Shown here in pieces: positions 37,311 to 46,292 of a stretch of 64,000 nt of DNA (positions within the stretch are counted from its first letter, which is position 1; each line of letters begins with the position of its first letter). The notes below the pieces were generated by a model that was not told the origin of the DNA, ran no database searches, and was given only the letters and a program-made list of their open reading frames with translations. Source of the stretch: Deltaproteobacteria bacterium (GTDB taxonomy: Bacteria > Desulfobacterota > DSM-4660 > Desulfatiglandales > Desulfatiglandaceae); the NCBI GenBank assembly GCA_019307945.1, contig JAFDIS010000001.1, forward strand, positions 1-64,000. Reading direction: 5' to 3'. The position numbers and the translations under genes were made by a program.

Positions 37311-38951
37311 CTATTCCTGGGTGACCCGCATCACCTCACTCATGGTGGTGATGCCTTCACGGACCTTTCGAAGACCATCTTCGAAAAGGGTCGTCATCCC
37401 GTTTTTCACCGCCGCCTCTTTGATGCTCACGGCGTCGGCCCCGGCGGCGAGAAGCCGCCTGCTGTCGTTGTCCATGACCAGAAGCTCAAAGATCCCGGTC
37501 CTTCCCCGATACCCGCTCTGCATGCATTGTTCACACCCTCTGCCGCGGTGAAATACCTCGTCTGGCGGAATTCCGAATTCCCGGAGCGTCTCGGGGTCGG
37601 GCCGGAAAGGCTCCTTGCACGCGGGGCAAACCGTGCGAACAAGACGCTGGGCCATCACCGCCAGGAGGGAAGAGGCGATAAGAAAAGGCTCCACTCCCAT
37701 GTCCACCAGCCGGGTAAGGGCGCCTGCCGCGTCGTTCGTATGCAACGTACTGAACACGAGGTGACCGGTGAGGGACGCCTGGATAGCGATTTCCACCGTC
37801 TCGAGATCCCGAATCTCCCCAACCATGATTATGTCGGGATCGTGTCGCAGGACGGAACGGAGGCCTCTCGCGAATGTGAGTTCCGTTTTTGGGTTGACCT
37901 GAATCTGCCCCACCGACTTCAATTCGTATTCTATGGGGTCTTCAATAGTGATAATATTCTTTTCTCTGGAATTGATCCGATTCAGCGACGCATACAGTGT
38001 GGTGGTCTTTCCGCTTCCCGTCGGTCCGGTCACCAATATGATGCCGCTGTTGCGGTTGATGAGTTTTTCATATATTTTCAGCTTTTCTTGTCCCAGCCCC
38101 ATATCACTCAGGCCCATCAACGACACCGTCTTATCCAGCAGTCGCAGGACGATTCGCTCCCCGAAGGCCATGGGGATCACCGAGACACGAATATCCACAC
38201 TCCGATTCGCCACCTTGATCTTCATGCGGCCATCCTGGGGCACCCGCTTTTCCGCGATGTCCAGGTTGGCCATCACTTTGATCCGGGAAATGATATGCGG
38301 GTGGAATCGCTTGGGAAGCGAATAGATCTCATAGAGTACCCCGTCCAGCCGAAAACGCACTTTTACTTCCTTGAAATAGGGCTCGATGTGCACGTCGCTG
38401 GCCTTGCGCTTGAGGGCCTGGGTGAGAATAATGTTGACCAGCCGGATGATGGGGGCCTCATGGTTGACGTCCATGAGGTCTTCCACCTCCTCCAAATCAC
38501 TCATCACCTGTTCGTCCAACTGGTACTCTTCCAGGTCCTGGACCATCTTTTCGGCATCATCGCTGGACTGATCGAAAAGAATGTTGATGGCCGAATGGAT
38601 CTCTTCGATCGGACTCAATACGAGTCGAACGCCGCTCGCACCCACGTGCCGCGCCAGATCATCCGCCGCCTGGAAATTGAAGGGGTCGTTGATGGCCACT
38701 TTCAAGATCTCATCTTCCGCTTTCAGGGGCACAAGACCCATGCGTTTGAAATAGTGGATGGGGATATCAAAGGTTTCCCTAAGCTCAAGGTCGTTCAGCA
38801 GTTCTCTCTGGATGGGCAATCCGAGCTTCGAGGACAGGGACGCCAAGCGCGCTTCCTCTCCCGCGGGGCTCTCCGGATCAAGGGGGCTGCCGTCTTCTCC
38901 CTGGACGAAATATCCTGCGGTCTCATTCGCTTCCTTCACGCCTTGTCGCAT
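37311..38951 (-). CDS. gspE: Type II secretion ATPase E
   Basis: The 546-residue hexameric ATPase drives pseudopilus assembly. It has an N-terminal GspE domain (about 45–170, with MGLVPLKAEDEILKVAINDPFNF) and then the motor domain with Walker A GPTGSGKTT (about 315). The Walker B/His region is HDPDIIMVGEIRDLETVEIAIQASLTGHLVFSTLHTNDA, and a zinc tetracysteine (CPAC…CEQC) lies near residue 470. It lacks the MshEN-type repeats of the pilus ATPase at 2556, so the two motors appear differently regulated. Confidence 0.94.
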   Translation of the reverse strand: MRQGVKEANETAGYFVQGEDGSPLDPESPAGEEARLASLSSKLGLPIQRELLNDLELRETFDIPIHYFKRMGLVPLKAEDEILKVAINDPFNFQAADDLARHVGASGVRLVLSPIEEIHSAINILFDQSSDDAEKMVQDLEEYQLDEQVMSDLEEVEDLMDVNHEAPIIRLVNIILTQALKRKASDVHIEPYFKEVKVRFRLDGVLYEIYSLPKRFHPHIISRIKVMANLDIAEKRVPQDGRMKIKVANRSVDIRVSVIPMAFGERIVLRLLDKTVSLMGLSDMGLGQEKLKIYEKLINRNSGIILVTGPTGSGKTTTLYASLNRINSREKNIITIEDPIEYELKSVGQIQVNPKTELTFARGLRSVLRHDPDIIMVGEIRDLETVEIAIQASLTGHLVFSTLHTNDAAGALTRLVDMGVEPFLIASSLLAVMAQRLVRTVCPACKEPFRPDPETLREFGIPPDEVFHRGRGCEQCMQSGYRGRTGIFELLVMDNDSRRLLAAGADAVSIKEAAVKNGMTTLFEDGLRKVREGITTMSEVMRVTQE

Positions 38952-38996
38952 TCCCCTTGCCTCCGGAACATCGTGCCCTTGTCGCGCCCGCCAACC

Positions 38997-40991
38997 TTAC
39001 TCCATACCCTTGCGGCGGATATACCCCCGGGCATCCCGGCGGTCCGCCTTTTCCTGCTCCCGGTCAAGCTGCCGTCTCTTCTCTTCGTACAGTGCCCGCC
39101 CCTCCTCCGGGTTTTCAACGATATGGGGGGTGAGAAACACGAGCAGGTTGGTCTTGACGTTCTTGTCGCTCAACTCCTTGAAAAGCCACCCCAGGACTGG
39201 AATGTTTCCCAGGCAAGGGGTCTGGGTCTTGGAGCGATTCATGGTCTTCTCTATCAATCCGCCGATTACCGCCGTCTCATTATCCTTCACCGTAATGGTC
39301 GTTTTGGCGGTACGGAACGTGGTGGTGGGCGCGAGCACCGTTCCACCAAGGGCGGTGCTCTCCACGACGTTTCTCACACTCTCCTCGATCTTGAGCCTCA
39401 CGAAACGGTTTTGGTTGATCTGGGGGGTGACCTTCAGCGTTACTCCCACGTCCTTGTATTCGAAACTCTGGATTGCCCGGTCCGTAGTGCTGGTTCCCTC
39501 GTCGATTCGGGTGACGAAGGGGATGTTTTGTCCCACCTCTATGGTGGCCTCCTCGTTGTCCAGAGTCAGGATCTGAGGGGTGGAAATAATGTTGAAATCA
39601 CTGTCCGAACGCACCGCCTTGATGAAGGCTCCGATGCTGGGGAAGGTGACACCGCCCAGGGAGATGGCCCTTCCCACCACCCCTGCGGCAAAACCGGCCG
39701 GAAGGGACCCGGAGGCCAGGTTTTCAAGCCCGCCGCCTCCGCCGGCGGTGCCGCCCACCCAGACCCCGCCTCTCTTGTCGGTCCCGTATCCGGAATGGTA
39801 TTTGTTTCCCACCCGCCATTCCACACCCAGTTCCAGGGCCCGGTCCGCGGATACTTCCATTATCAAGGCCTCAACGTAGACCATGGTCCTGGGGACATCC
39901 AGTTTCTTGATCACATCTTCCAATATTTCATATTCTTCGGGTTCCGCAATGATCACCAGGGAATTGGTGGCCTTGTCCGCCGAGATCTGCACCTCCTTGG
40001 AGATCAAAGGGGCCTTTCCCTTTTTTCCTTTGGCACCCTTGCCGGGAATCTCGGAAAGGACATTCACAAGATCCTCCGCCACTGCATTTTCCAGTGTATA
40101 GATGTGGATGGTGGCCCTGGGTCTGGTCTCCCTTCGGTCCAGTTTTTCGATCAGCATCTGAACATCCGTCGTGGTCTTCGGATTGGCCAGGACTACGAGG
40201 GAGTTGGTCCTCTCATCGGCGATGATCTTCAGGACATGCTTCCCGAGCCGCTTTTTTCCCTTTTCCTGAAGCACTTCCTTGATCTTGGGTCCCAATTTCT
40301 CGGCCCTTGCATACTCCAGGGTGAAGACACGGATCTCTTCCACGCCCCGCACGTCCAGCTCGTCCACGATGCGGACCAGTCGATGGATATTGGACGACAC
40401 ATCGATGACGATCAGGGTGTTGGTTTCCTGATATGGAATAAGTAAGCCGGTCTTTGCGGTCAATGGTTTGAGCAATTTGGCAAGGTCCGTGGCGGCTGCG
40501 TATTTGAGCGGATAAAGCTGGGTGATCACCTTGTCTTCCACGCCCCGGGGTCCTTTTTCGAAGAAGGTTTCAACCCCCTTGCCCTTGGCCTCCGATGCGC
40601 GAATGATCTTGATCACCTTCCCCGCCTTGACCGTGGTAAAACCATTGACCTCCAAAACAGAGAGAAAGACCCTGTATGCCTCGTCGATGGTGACCTTTTC
40701 AGGCGAGAGGATGGTCACTTGGCCCTTGACGGCCGGATCCACCACAAAATTTCTTCCTGTGATCTCACTGATGAACTTGATCAGAACGCCCAGGTCCACG
40801 TCCTTGAAGTTCATGGTGATGAGTCCGGCTTTGCGCGGAGCTTTTCCTTTCTTCTCCGACGCGTTGAGCTCAGAGGCGAAACCGCCCGCCAAAAGGAAGC
40901 AGAGCAGTAACAGGAAAACGACCCCCCGCCCTTTTCCATAAACCACGGGCCTTTTCCAGATGCCAGAAAGATCCGCTTTTCCCAAGGCCAC
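38997..40991 (-). CDS. gspD: Type II secretion outer-membrane secretin D
   Basis: GspD forms the outer-membrane gate for folded exoproteins. The 664-residue protein has an N-terminal hydrophobic signal (VVFLLLLCFLLAGGFASELNA), an N0 domain (about 57–125, LITMNFKDVDLGVLIKFISEITGRNFVVDP), N1–N3 repeats and the secretin domain (about 385–620), with VESTALGG and ETAVIGGLIEKTMNRSKTQTPCLGNIPVLGWLFK. The tail is charged and helical. The GTG start uses the last base of the gspC stop (TAG), with GGAGG 4–5 bases ahead. A glycine-rich loop (GGTAGGGGGLENLASG) lies near residue 435, as in many GspDs. Confidence 0.94.
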   Translation of the reverse strand: MALGKADLSGIWKRPVVYGKGRGVVFLLLLCFLLAGGFASELNASEKKGKAPRKAGLITMNFKDVDLGVLIKFISEITGRNFVVDPAVKGQVTILSPEKVTIDEAYRVFLSVLEVNGFTTVKAGKVIKIIRASEAKGKGVETFFEKGPRGVEDKVITQLYPLKYAAATDLAKLLKPLTAKTGLLIPYQETNTLIVIDVSSNIHRLVRIVDELDVRGVEEIRVFTLEYARAEKLGPKIKEVLQEKGKKRLGKHVLKIIADERTNSLVVLANPKTTTDVQMLIEKLDRRETRPRATIHIYTLENAVAEDLVNVLSEIPGKGAKGKKGKAPLISKEVQISADKATNSLVIIAEPEEYEILEDVIKKLDVPRTMVYVEALIMEVSADRALELGVEWRVGNKYHSGYGTDKRGGVWVGGTAGGGGGLENLASGSLPAGFAAGVVGRAISLGGVTFPSIGAFIKAVRSDSDFNIISTPQILTLDNEEATIEVGQNIPFVTRIDEGTSTTDRAIQSFEYKDVGVTLKVTPQINQNRFVRLKIEESVRNVVESTALGGTVLAPTTTFRTAKTTITVKDNETAVIGGLIEKTMNRSKTQTPCLGNIPVLGWLFKELSDKNVKTNLLVFLTPHIVENPEEGRALYEEKRRQLDREQEKADRRDARGYIRRKGME

Positions 40992-41626
40992 TATTCCTCC
41001 CTTTTTGAATGGGTCCCATCACGCCTGCCCGAGAATCTATGGATGGATCTCTTTGTCCTGGCGGCCGAAGGTCTCCGGATTATAGGCCTTCGCGGTCTCC
41101 TCCTCGGGGTTATTCGCCTTCTCCTGGGCGCGGGACCCCGCTCATAGGATATCACAAGGGCTTCCTCTCGTCCTTTCAGGGAGAGGATCACGCGATCGGA
41201 AAGAATCTTTGTGATCTTTGCACCACCCACCGTGTCATTCAGATAATAGATATCCTGTTTTCGGGTCTTACCGTCCTGGATTACGGCAAAGGATTCGCTG
41301 TTTTCCCCTATGACCGTACCCTGAAGGCTGAGATTGAGGTCCGTCAGCTTAATCTCTTCCCCCTTTTCCGGTTCCGCCTTTTTGGGCCTGGCCGGCGCAG
41401 GCGCTGTCTTAAAGATGTTCTTTTGTACTATTCCCTGAAAATCCCCGATCCGTTCCGTTCCACGCCGGGGCTTTCGGTTACCGGTTTCCCTCTCCACGCG
41501 TGCAAGCGCACCGGTTTTCTCCCCGTTCCGGCTATCATGCCATGTCAACGCGATATCGACGCCCACGAGCAATATCAATCCAACGATCAGCGCATTGAGC
41601 AGTATGAATATTTTCCTCAAATTCAC
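40991..41626 (-). CDS. gspC: Type II secretion inner-membrane protein C
   Basis: GspC links the platform to GspD. I choose GTG at 41626 (NLRKIFILLNALIVGLILLVGVDIAL follows), as GGGGAGG lies 5 bases upstream; this gives 211 residues. One N-terminal helix is followed by a linker and the homology-region domain (about 60–150, FQGIVQKNIFK…DLNLSLQGTVIGENSESFAVIQDGKTRKQDIYYLNDTV). There is no PDZ domain; the C-terminus is a very basic Arg/Pro tail (RRRRITPRRRPRRPIIRRP). It is the first gene of the T2SS operon. Confidence 0.85.
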   Translation of the reverse strand: MNLRKIFILLNALIVGLILLVGVDIALTWHDSRNGEKTGALARVERETGNRKPRRGTERIGDFQGIVQKNIFKTAPAPARPKKAEPEKGEEIKLTDLNLSLQGTVIGENSESFAVIQDGKTRKQDIYYLNDTVGGAKITKILSDRVILSLKGREEALVISYERGPAPRRRRITPRRRPRRPIIRRPSAARTKRSIHRFSGRRDGTHSKREE

Positions 41627-41991
41627 GCGGACCTCCCCTTTAAAGCGGGAGACGGCCCCGCCAGCCGGTTTCAGCACGGCAAGGATCGCCTTCGACCTGC
41701 GTGTGAGATACTATGATTTCCATGCCCTGTCAAAGTATTTGAAATACGCAAAATTATCGCAGATCTCCGAGCCTGGGAAACTCCTGCCGGTCTCATAACC
41801 CACGCTCTCAGAATTAGGCATCTCCGTCCCCCGTATGGAGGGAAGAAACCTTTGGCCGGATCGAAAAGCCGCCGGCCGACCCCTCGGAAGCTACATCGGG
41901 ACACCACTCGCGGATCCCGCCGGTCCGAATCTCGCCCTTTAAGGGAAAGCCTTCCGGATCAAGAAATACTAGCACCTTGCCGCGCCAACGG

Positions 41992-42097
41992 CAACGGTGA
42001 GCACCCTCGGTCCCCTCAAGGTTCTTAACGCCCCCTCCGCTGTTCAACGGTGAGCACCCTCGGTCCCCTCAAGGTTCTTAACGCCCCCTCCGCTGTT
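41992..42097. repeat. Tandem duplication, 2 × 53 bp
   Basis: Two adjacent copies (41992–42044 and 42045–42097) look identical. Each begins CAACGGTGAGCACCCTCGG and ends CCCTCCGCTGTT. The perfect identity suggests a recent slip or recombination event in non-coding DNA. Confidence 0.85.
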
Positions 42098-42272
42098 AGT
42101 CCCCTACACCAGAATGCCGGAGGAGATCAGGACCTGCTCCTAGAGATATGCAATTTCAGCGCCAAAAGTCTTACCGCTAGTGGAACCATGTCAGTATACA
42201 GCACAAGTGATCCCCCGGATTGAGGCCGCCTGTCCCGGCGTAGCCTTGGCGGAGTCGGAAGATTGTGAAACT

Positions 42273-42470
42273 GGGGACCCACTCGGAGAGTGGGGAGTCC
42301 GAGCCTGCGGGCGAGGACAAATTGGGGACCCGCCCGAAGGGTGGGGAGTCCGAGCCTGCGGGCGAGGACAAACCGGGGACCCGCCCGAAGGGTGGGGAGT
42401 CCGAGCCTGCGGGCGAGGACAAATTGGGGACCCACTCGGAGAGTGGGGAGTCCGAGCGGAGCGCGGACAA
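42273..42470. repeat. Tandem repeat, 4 × 51 bp, each unit with two hairpins
   Basis: Units start with GGGGACCC at 42273, 42324, 42375 and 42426. Hairpin 1 is CCCACTC-GGA-GAGTGGG in units 1 and 4 and CCCGCCC-GAA-GGGTGGG in units 2 and 3, so one base pair changed on both sides and one A-T became a G·T wobble. Hairpin 2 in units 1–3 has outer stem GTCC/GGAC, a GA/GA internal loop, inner stem GCC/GGC and a TGCG loop. Unit 4 has a different sequence that still folds (GTCCG/CGGAC). Pairing is kept while sequence changes, which points to a structured nucleic acid rather than a protein. Confidence 0.88.
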
Positions 42471-42848
42471 AAAGAACCATTTATGGATGCAAACTACTTC
42501 GAAATAGAGCTCTATTTTCAAAGAGCTAACGAGTCCAAGGGTGCAGTGCAGAACACGCACGGCAGATACTCCGGGCCCCCCATGATATGGCATCTTTTTC
42601 CATGGAGTGGAAAAGTTTTACATACATTCGCCCCCCCAGCCTTGAACAAGGAAAGGCGTCTGTATTATAGTCATAGTCATCCTGGTCGCATAATGAAGAG
42701 AGACCGAACGGGAATTTCTTCGGCGCAACCGCCATTGGCGGTCGCGCAAGGGTGATTTTTTGTTCTTGAGCCGAAGTGGAAAAAGACCCCGGCCAAAAGG
42801 GGTGTAGCGCATCCCACGAAACGGGAAACCTGACAGAGGAAGGCCTGC

Positions 42849-43733
42849 ATGGACGACTTCAAGCCGATCGCACTGGAAGACAAGAACATCATCAACGAGG
42901 TCTTTGCGGCCGACCCACCAGCCATCTCGGAGTTTACGTTCACCAACCTCTTCATCTGGCGACACCGCTACAAACCCCGTTGGAAATTGCGGAAGGATTG
43001 TCTCTTTATCATTTTCGAACCCAGTCCCGGAAAACCGGTGGGACTCCCCCCGGTAGGTCCCGGAGACAAGAGGGCCGCGGTGGCAGAGCTCATGGATTTT
43101 CTCCAAGAAACGACATCAAGACCACGAATCGAACGGGTGCCGGAGGTCTACCTCGAAGCCCATGTGGATCAGAAGAGATTCCTGGCCGTAGAGGACCCGG
43201 ACAACAGCGACTATGTCTACCTTGCAGGAGACCTCATCAATCTCTCCGGTCGAAAGTACCATAGCAAGAGGAATCACCTGAATCGGTTCCTCAGGACCTA
43301 CAGATACAGCTACCGGAACCTTGATCCCGAATTCATCGAGTGCTTCCTGGAATTGCAGGAGCAGTGGTGCCAGCTGAAAAACTGCGCCCAGGACCCTTCT
43401 CTTCTCACGGAGGACTACGCAGTGCGCGAGGCACTGACCCATTTCGAGGATCTGGACTACGTGGGAGGGGCGATCCTGGTGGAAGACAAGGTGGAGGCCT
43501 TTTCCCTGGGCGAACTCCTGAATCCGGACACCGCTGTCATTCATATAGAGAAGGCCAACCCGAAAATTCCGGGGTTATATGCCGCCATCAATCAAATGTT
43601 CTGTAAGAATGCGTGGTCCGGGGCCACTTATATCAATCGGGAGCAGGACCTGGGGATCGACGGCCTAAGAAGGGCAAAGAGATCCTATCACCCGCACCAA
43701 ATGGTACGAAAGTTCACCCTCATTCCTGCCTGA
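42849..43733 (+). CDS. DUF2156 family protein (LPG-synthase C-terminal-like)
   Basis: The 294-residue protein is a DUF2156 member, a GNAT-like fold related to the C-terminal domain of lysylphosphatidylglycerol synthase. It begins FKPIALEDKNIINEVFAADPPAISEFTFTNLFIWRHRYKPRWK, has LINLSGRKYHSKRNHLNRFLRTYRYSYRNLDPE in the middle and ends with AINQMFCKNAWSGATYINREQDLGIDGLRRAKRSYHPHQMVRKFTL, all family marks. There is no membrane domain, so it is a soluble stand-alone form. The substrate is unknown; an aminoacyl or acyl transfer role is only a family-level guess. A ribosome site GAGGAAGG lies before the ATG. Confidence 0.88.
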   Translation: MDDFKPIALEDKNIINEVFAADPPAISEFTFTNLFIWRHRYKPRWKLRKDCLFIIFEPSPGKPVGLPPVGPGDKRAAVAELMDFLQETTSRPRIERVPEVYLEAHVDQKRFLAVEDPDNSDYVYLAGDLINLSGRKYHSKRNHLNRFLRTYRYSYRNLDPEFIECFLELQEQWCQLKNCAQDPSLLTEDYAVREALTHFEDLDYVGGAILVEDKVEAFSLGELLNPDTAVIHIEKANPKIPGLYAAINQMFCKNAWSGATYINREQDLGIDGLRRAKRSYHPHQMVRKFTLIPA

Positions 43734-43971
43734 GATACACGCGAAATGATGCGGTCCCCATGGCGCGAGATTGAAAAGAAAACCGCTGCACCACCCTGCG
43801 TCCCCCCACAGGGTGTGGAACCACTACTGGGCTCATGGATGCTTTGGAAGCCGGGACTCGCCGATCCAGGGGAGTGACTGCGGGCTTTCAAGCACAGGGA
43901 GGTCATGGATAGGCTGGAAGGGCCCAGGCGGGCATTGTGTACCCACTCACTAATCGTTCGGTCCCGGACCC

Positions 43972-44562
43972 TTACACGGGCTTGTTATTCCCCGTTCCGT
44001 AATGTGCCAGAATCTCTTCGATTTCCCTTATGAGCGAATCCGGATCTTCCGGAGAGGATTCGGCCCCTATAATCACCTGCCCCGTTTCGTCTTTCTCCAC
44101 CAGCGTAAGTCCGGGATATTTCTCCTCCAGCTCCTCGATGAAGGCCTTCTGCCGTCGCGCGATGCGAAGGAGCTTTCGGCTTTCCCGCACGAGAGCGCGT
44201 TGCTGAAGCGCCTGTCGGACCGTAAGGGCCAGGTCGAAGGGATTGCAGGGCTTGGTGAAAAAACGGTAGATCTCACCCTCGTTGATGGCGCGGATCGCCC
44301 CGTCCAGGCTGGCATATCCGGTAAGGATGATGCGAATGGTGTCCGGGTACTTGCGGTTCACGACCGTGAGAAATTCGGACCCGGACATGCCGGGCATACG
44401 CTCGTCGGAAATTACCACATCGACGGTCTCTCTTTGCAGGAGCGAAAGGGCATCCTCTGCCCTCGGCGCAAGCAGTACCTCGTGTCCCTGGGTCTCGAGG
44501 ACCTCCTTGAGAAGATTTCCCAGGGATTGATCATCATCTACCACCAGGACTTTGGATGACAT
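43972..44562 (-). CDS. Orphan response regulator, RpfG-like receiver without output domain
   Basis: The 196-residue protein has a receiver domain (VLVVDDDQSLGNLLKEVLETQGHEVLLAPRAEDA; acceptor Asp in VVISDERMPGMSGSEFL; IILTGYASLDGAIRAINEGEIYRFFTKPCNPFDL). This type is usually fused to HD-GYP or similar domains. Here it is followed only by a helical linker (about 120–160) and a short acidic tail (SSPEDPDSLIREIEEILAHYG). It resembles the receiver of the HD-GYP protein at 46830. It may be a phosphate sink or a protein-interaction switch. An HTH gene follows upstream on the same strand. Confidence 0.85.
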   Translation of the reverse strand: MSSKVLVVDDDQSLGNLLKEVLETQGHEVLLAPRAEDALSLLQRETVDVVISDERMPGMSGSEFLTVVNRKYPDTIRIILTGYASLDGAIRAINEGEIYRFFTKPCNPFDLALTVRQALQQRALVRESRKLLRIARRQKAFIEELEEKYPGLTLVEKDETGQVIIGAESSPEDPDSLIREIEEILAHYGTGNNKPV

Positions 44563-44630
44563 AAACCGGGCCTCCTTTTAAGGCCTCAGGGACAGGCGGA
44601 CGAGAAGTGCCGTCAACTCCGCTGCCCGCC

Positions 44631-44837
44631 CTACGCCCCTTCAAGCCACGAGGGGACGGGTTGTTGGTATTGCCTGAGGATCCTTACGGCCTCGGAGCTT
44701 GGAATCTTCAGATTGTGGCCTATCCTGTAGGCCTGAATTTCGCCCTTGAGAATCCAGTTCCTGACGGTCTGTCTCGTGACACCCAACAACTCCCCCAGCT
44801 CTTTTGTGGAAATGAAGCGTCTATTGGTTGCAGGCAT
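44631..44837 (-). CDS. Excisionase/MerR-type HTH DNA-binding protein
   Basis: The 68-residue protein MPATNRRFISTKELGELLGVTRQTVRNWILKGEIQAYRIGHNLKIPSSEAVRILRQYQQ is a single winged helix of the HTH_17/excisionase family. The start at 44837 has GGAG 7 bases upstream; a longer in-frame reading to 45029 is rejected because the family starts near this Met. Such proteins act as small regulators or recombination directionality factors. No integrase or att site is near, so a stand-alone regulator is more likely. It lies 68 bp upstream of the orphan receiver gene. Confidence 0.82.
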   Translation of the reverse strand: MPATNRRFISTKELGELLGVTRQTVRNWILKGEIQAYRIGHNLKIPSSEAVRILRQYQQPVPSWLEGA

Positions 44838-45635
44838 TATCGGCTCCGGTTGAATTTCACACATTGGAAACAAGTCTATGCAATAAAAATGCCAAATCGC
44901 AGGGGAAGGCTCCGGGCAATAGTATCTCACGAATTCCCGGAATCGCCGCCTCATCTTCCACAACCCTCGTTTACATGCCGGCTGCTCAGCTCCCGTCCCG
45001 GGCCGGTCAATGAAGGCCTCTCGGAACAAAGTTTTTCCAGGTAAATCTGGTGTGACATCAGCTAATTATGCTACATTCAGCCGTCCCCGCACATGAAAAC
45101 AGCCGCAGCATGCATCCTTACCATTACCAGAAATCGCCGGTTCGTCGCATTCTCGGACCACGATTTTCAGGATTCGGGAAAATTCCGCCGATAACGGTGT
45201 ACCAGTGCCAACTCTTTGACGGCCCCCTGCTGGTACCGTTCGGAACAGGATGAGACAAGGCATGTGTCGTGGTAAGGGGAAAGAGGGCCGAATCAGGGAA
45301 TCGATCTTTCACAATTTTCAGCCCGCCTGGAAAGATGTGTCGGTCGAGGGTAAATCAGTGGAGACCGGGCCAGGGCACTCTGTGGAACGATCTTCACATA
45401 TCACCGCCCTACCCCGTCCGGCAACAGACCCGGGTGAGAATTACCGTGAGGAGACGGCAGGGACCTCCTCTTGGCGGCAGACGTGGTGGTATGCCGCACC
45501 GGCCGAGCCACACCTTCCCACGCACCGATCTCAACGGGGTCCTGGCGCATGGCAATGGGGAAGCGGCGATCCCTCCACGGTGTCAGCGGGAGGTGGGCGA
45601 CCGAGGTATTTGGGATCCCTTGGGAGGACGGCTCT
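44838..45635. other. Gene-poor region, 0.8 kb
   Basis: I see no supportable gene. Open frames present lack ribosome sites and family features. The one structural feature is an imperfect inverted repeat at 45193–45240, listed separately. The region must hold the promoter for the HTH gene. Confidence 0.45.
45193..45240. repeat. Imperfect inverted repeat (possible operator or RNA hairpin)
   Basis: AACGGTGTACCAG (45193–45205) pairs with CTGGTACCGTT (45230–45240) except for a two-base TG bulge, giving 11 base pairs around a loop of 24 bases. No T-run follows, so it is not a standard terminator. It is about 360 bp upstream of the HTH gene. Confidence 0.35.
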
Positions 45636-46205
45636 TCAGAGATACCGCGTCTTCTTTTGTACGGACTTCCGGGGGATATCCACCTGATCACCGGCGGGCT
45701 TTCCGAGGCAGACCAGGGCCAGCACCTGTTTTTCAGGTTCCACACCCAGGATTTCTCCCATGTTGGCCCTATCGAAAAAGGTGAACCACAGGGAACCCAA
45801 TCCCAGGGCGTGGGCCGCCAGGAGCATGTTCTGAACCGCGGCGGCACAACCGTGCTCGTAGCCCCGGGGACCTCCCTCCATGAAGGAGTCCACACCGCTC
45901 TTGCGGGGATCGCCCACAACGGCCACGATGACCGGCACGCTCTTGAGAAAATCGGCCTTGTATTTTTCGAGCCAGTTCCACCCGCTCTTTTCCAGGGCCC
46001 AGCCTTTGCATCGTTCGGCCTCGCGGAAGATTTTCTCCTTCACCTCCGCGCTCGTCACCACCACGAATTCCCAAGGCTGGGTGTTCAGCGGGGAAGGCGC
46101 CCAGGTGCCGGCTTCCAGGATCTTGAGGACTACATCTTCATCCACCGGGTCGGGTGAATAGGCCCGGCAGCTCCTCCTCTCCTTTACGGCTTCAAACAGG
46201 TCCAT
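45636..46205 (-). CDS. Nitroreductase-family FMN oxidoreductase
   Basis: The 189-residue protein starts MDLFEAVKERRSCRAYSPDPVDEDVVLKILEAGTWAPSPLNTQPWEFVVVTS, the FMN-binding start of the nitroreductase fold (Arg-Ser-x-Arg and the Pro-Ser-x-x-Asn-x-Gln-Pro-Trp loop). It ends with GLGSLWFTFFDRANMGEILGVEPEKQVLALVCLGKP, the dimer and FMN phosphate region. GGAGG is 6 bases before the ATG at 46205. These flavoproteins reduce nitro groups, quinones or flavins with NAD(P)H; the true substrate is unknown. Confidence 0.9.
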   Translation of the reverse strand: MDLFEAVKERRSCRAYSPDPVDEDVVLKILEAGTWAPSPLNTQPWEFVVVTSAEVKEKIFREAERCKGWALEKSGWNWLEKYKADFLKSVPVIVAVVGDPRKSGVDSFMEGGPRGYEHGCAAAVQNMLLAAHALGLGSLWFTFFDRANMGEILGVEPEKQVLALVCLGKPAGDQVDIPRKSVQKKTRYL

Positions 46206-46292
46206 TCGGTCCTCCTTTGGTTGAAGCGGCTTGCGATGAAGTCCTTGGCTCCGGGGTTTCACGCGCTCGGCAGAGCCACATCATGGCGGCGT

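Larger units (their letters stand above)
41627..42848. other. Gene-free repeat island between gspC and DUF2156 gene
   Basis: No supported gene lies in this 1.2-kb stretch. Open frames through it are repeat-driven in several frames at once and lack ribosome sites. It holds a 53-bp direct duplication (41992–42097) and a four-unit 51-bp tandem repeat (42273–42470), both annotated separately. Promoters for gspC on one strand and the DUF2156 gene on the other must lie here, but I see no convincing pair. Confidence 0.6.

Noticed and set aside
42127-42593. Long open frames with repeated LPTLRAGPQFVLARRLG-type peptides
   Set aside because: The 51-bp repeat unit is a multiple of three, so several frames stay open on both strands. 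The periodicity, lack of ribosome sites and hairpin conservation point to non-coding repeats.
44631-44837. Excisionase-like HTH as a mark of an integrative element
   Set aside because: There is no integrase, no att-like direct repeat and no tRNA gene within reach; the family also includes ordinary regulators.
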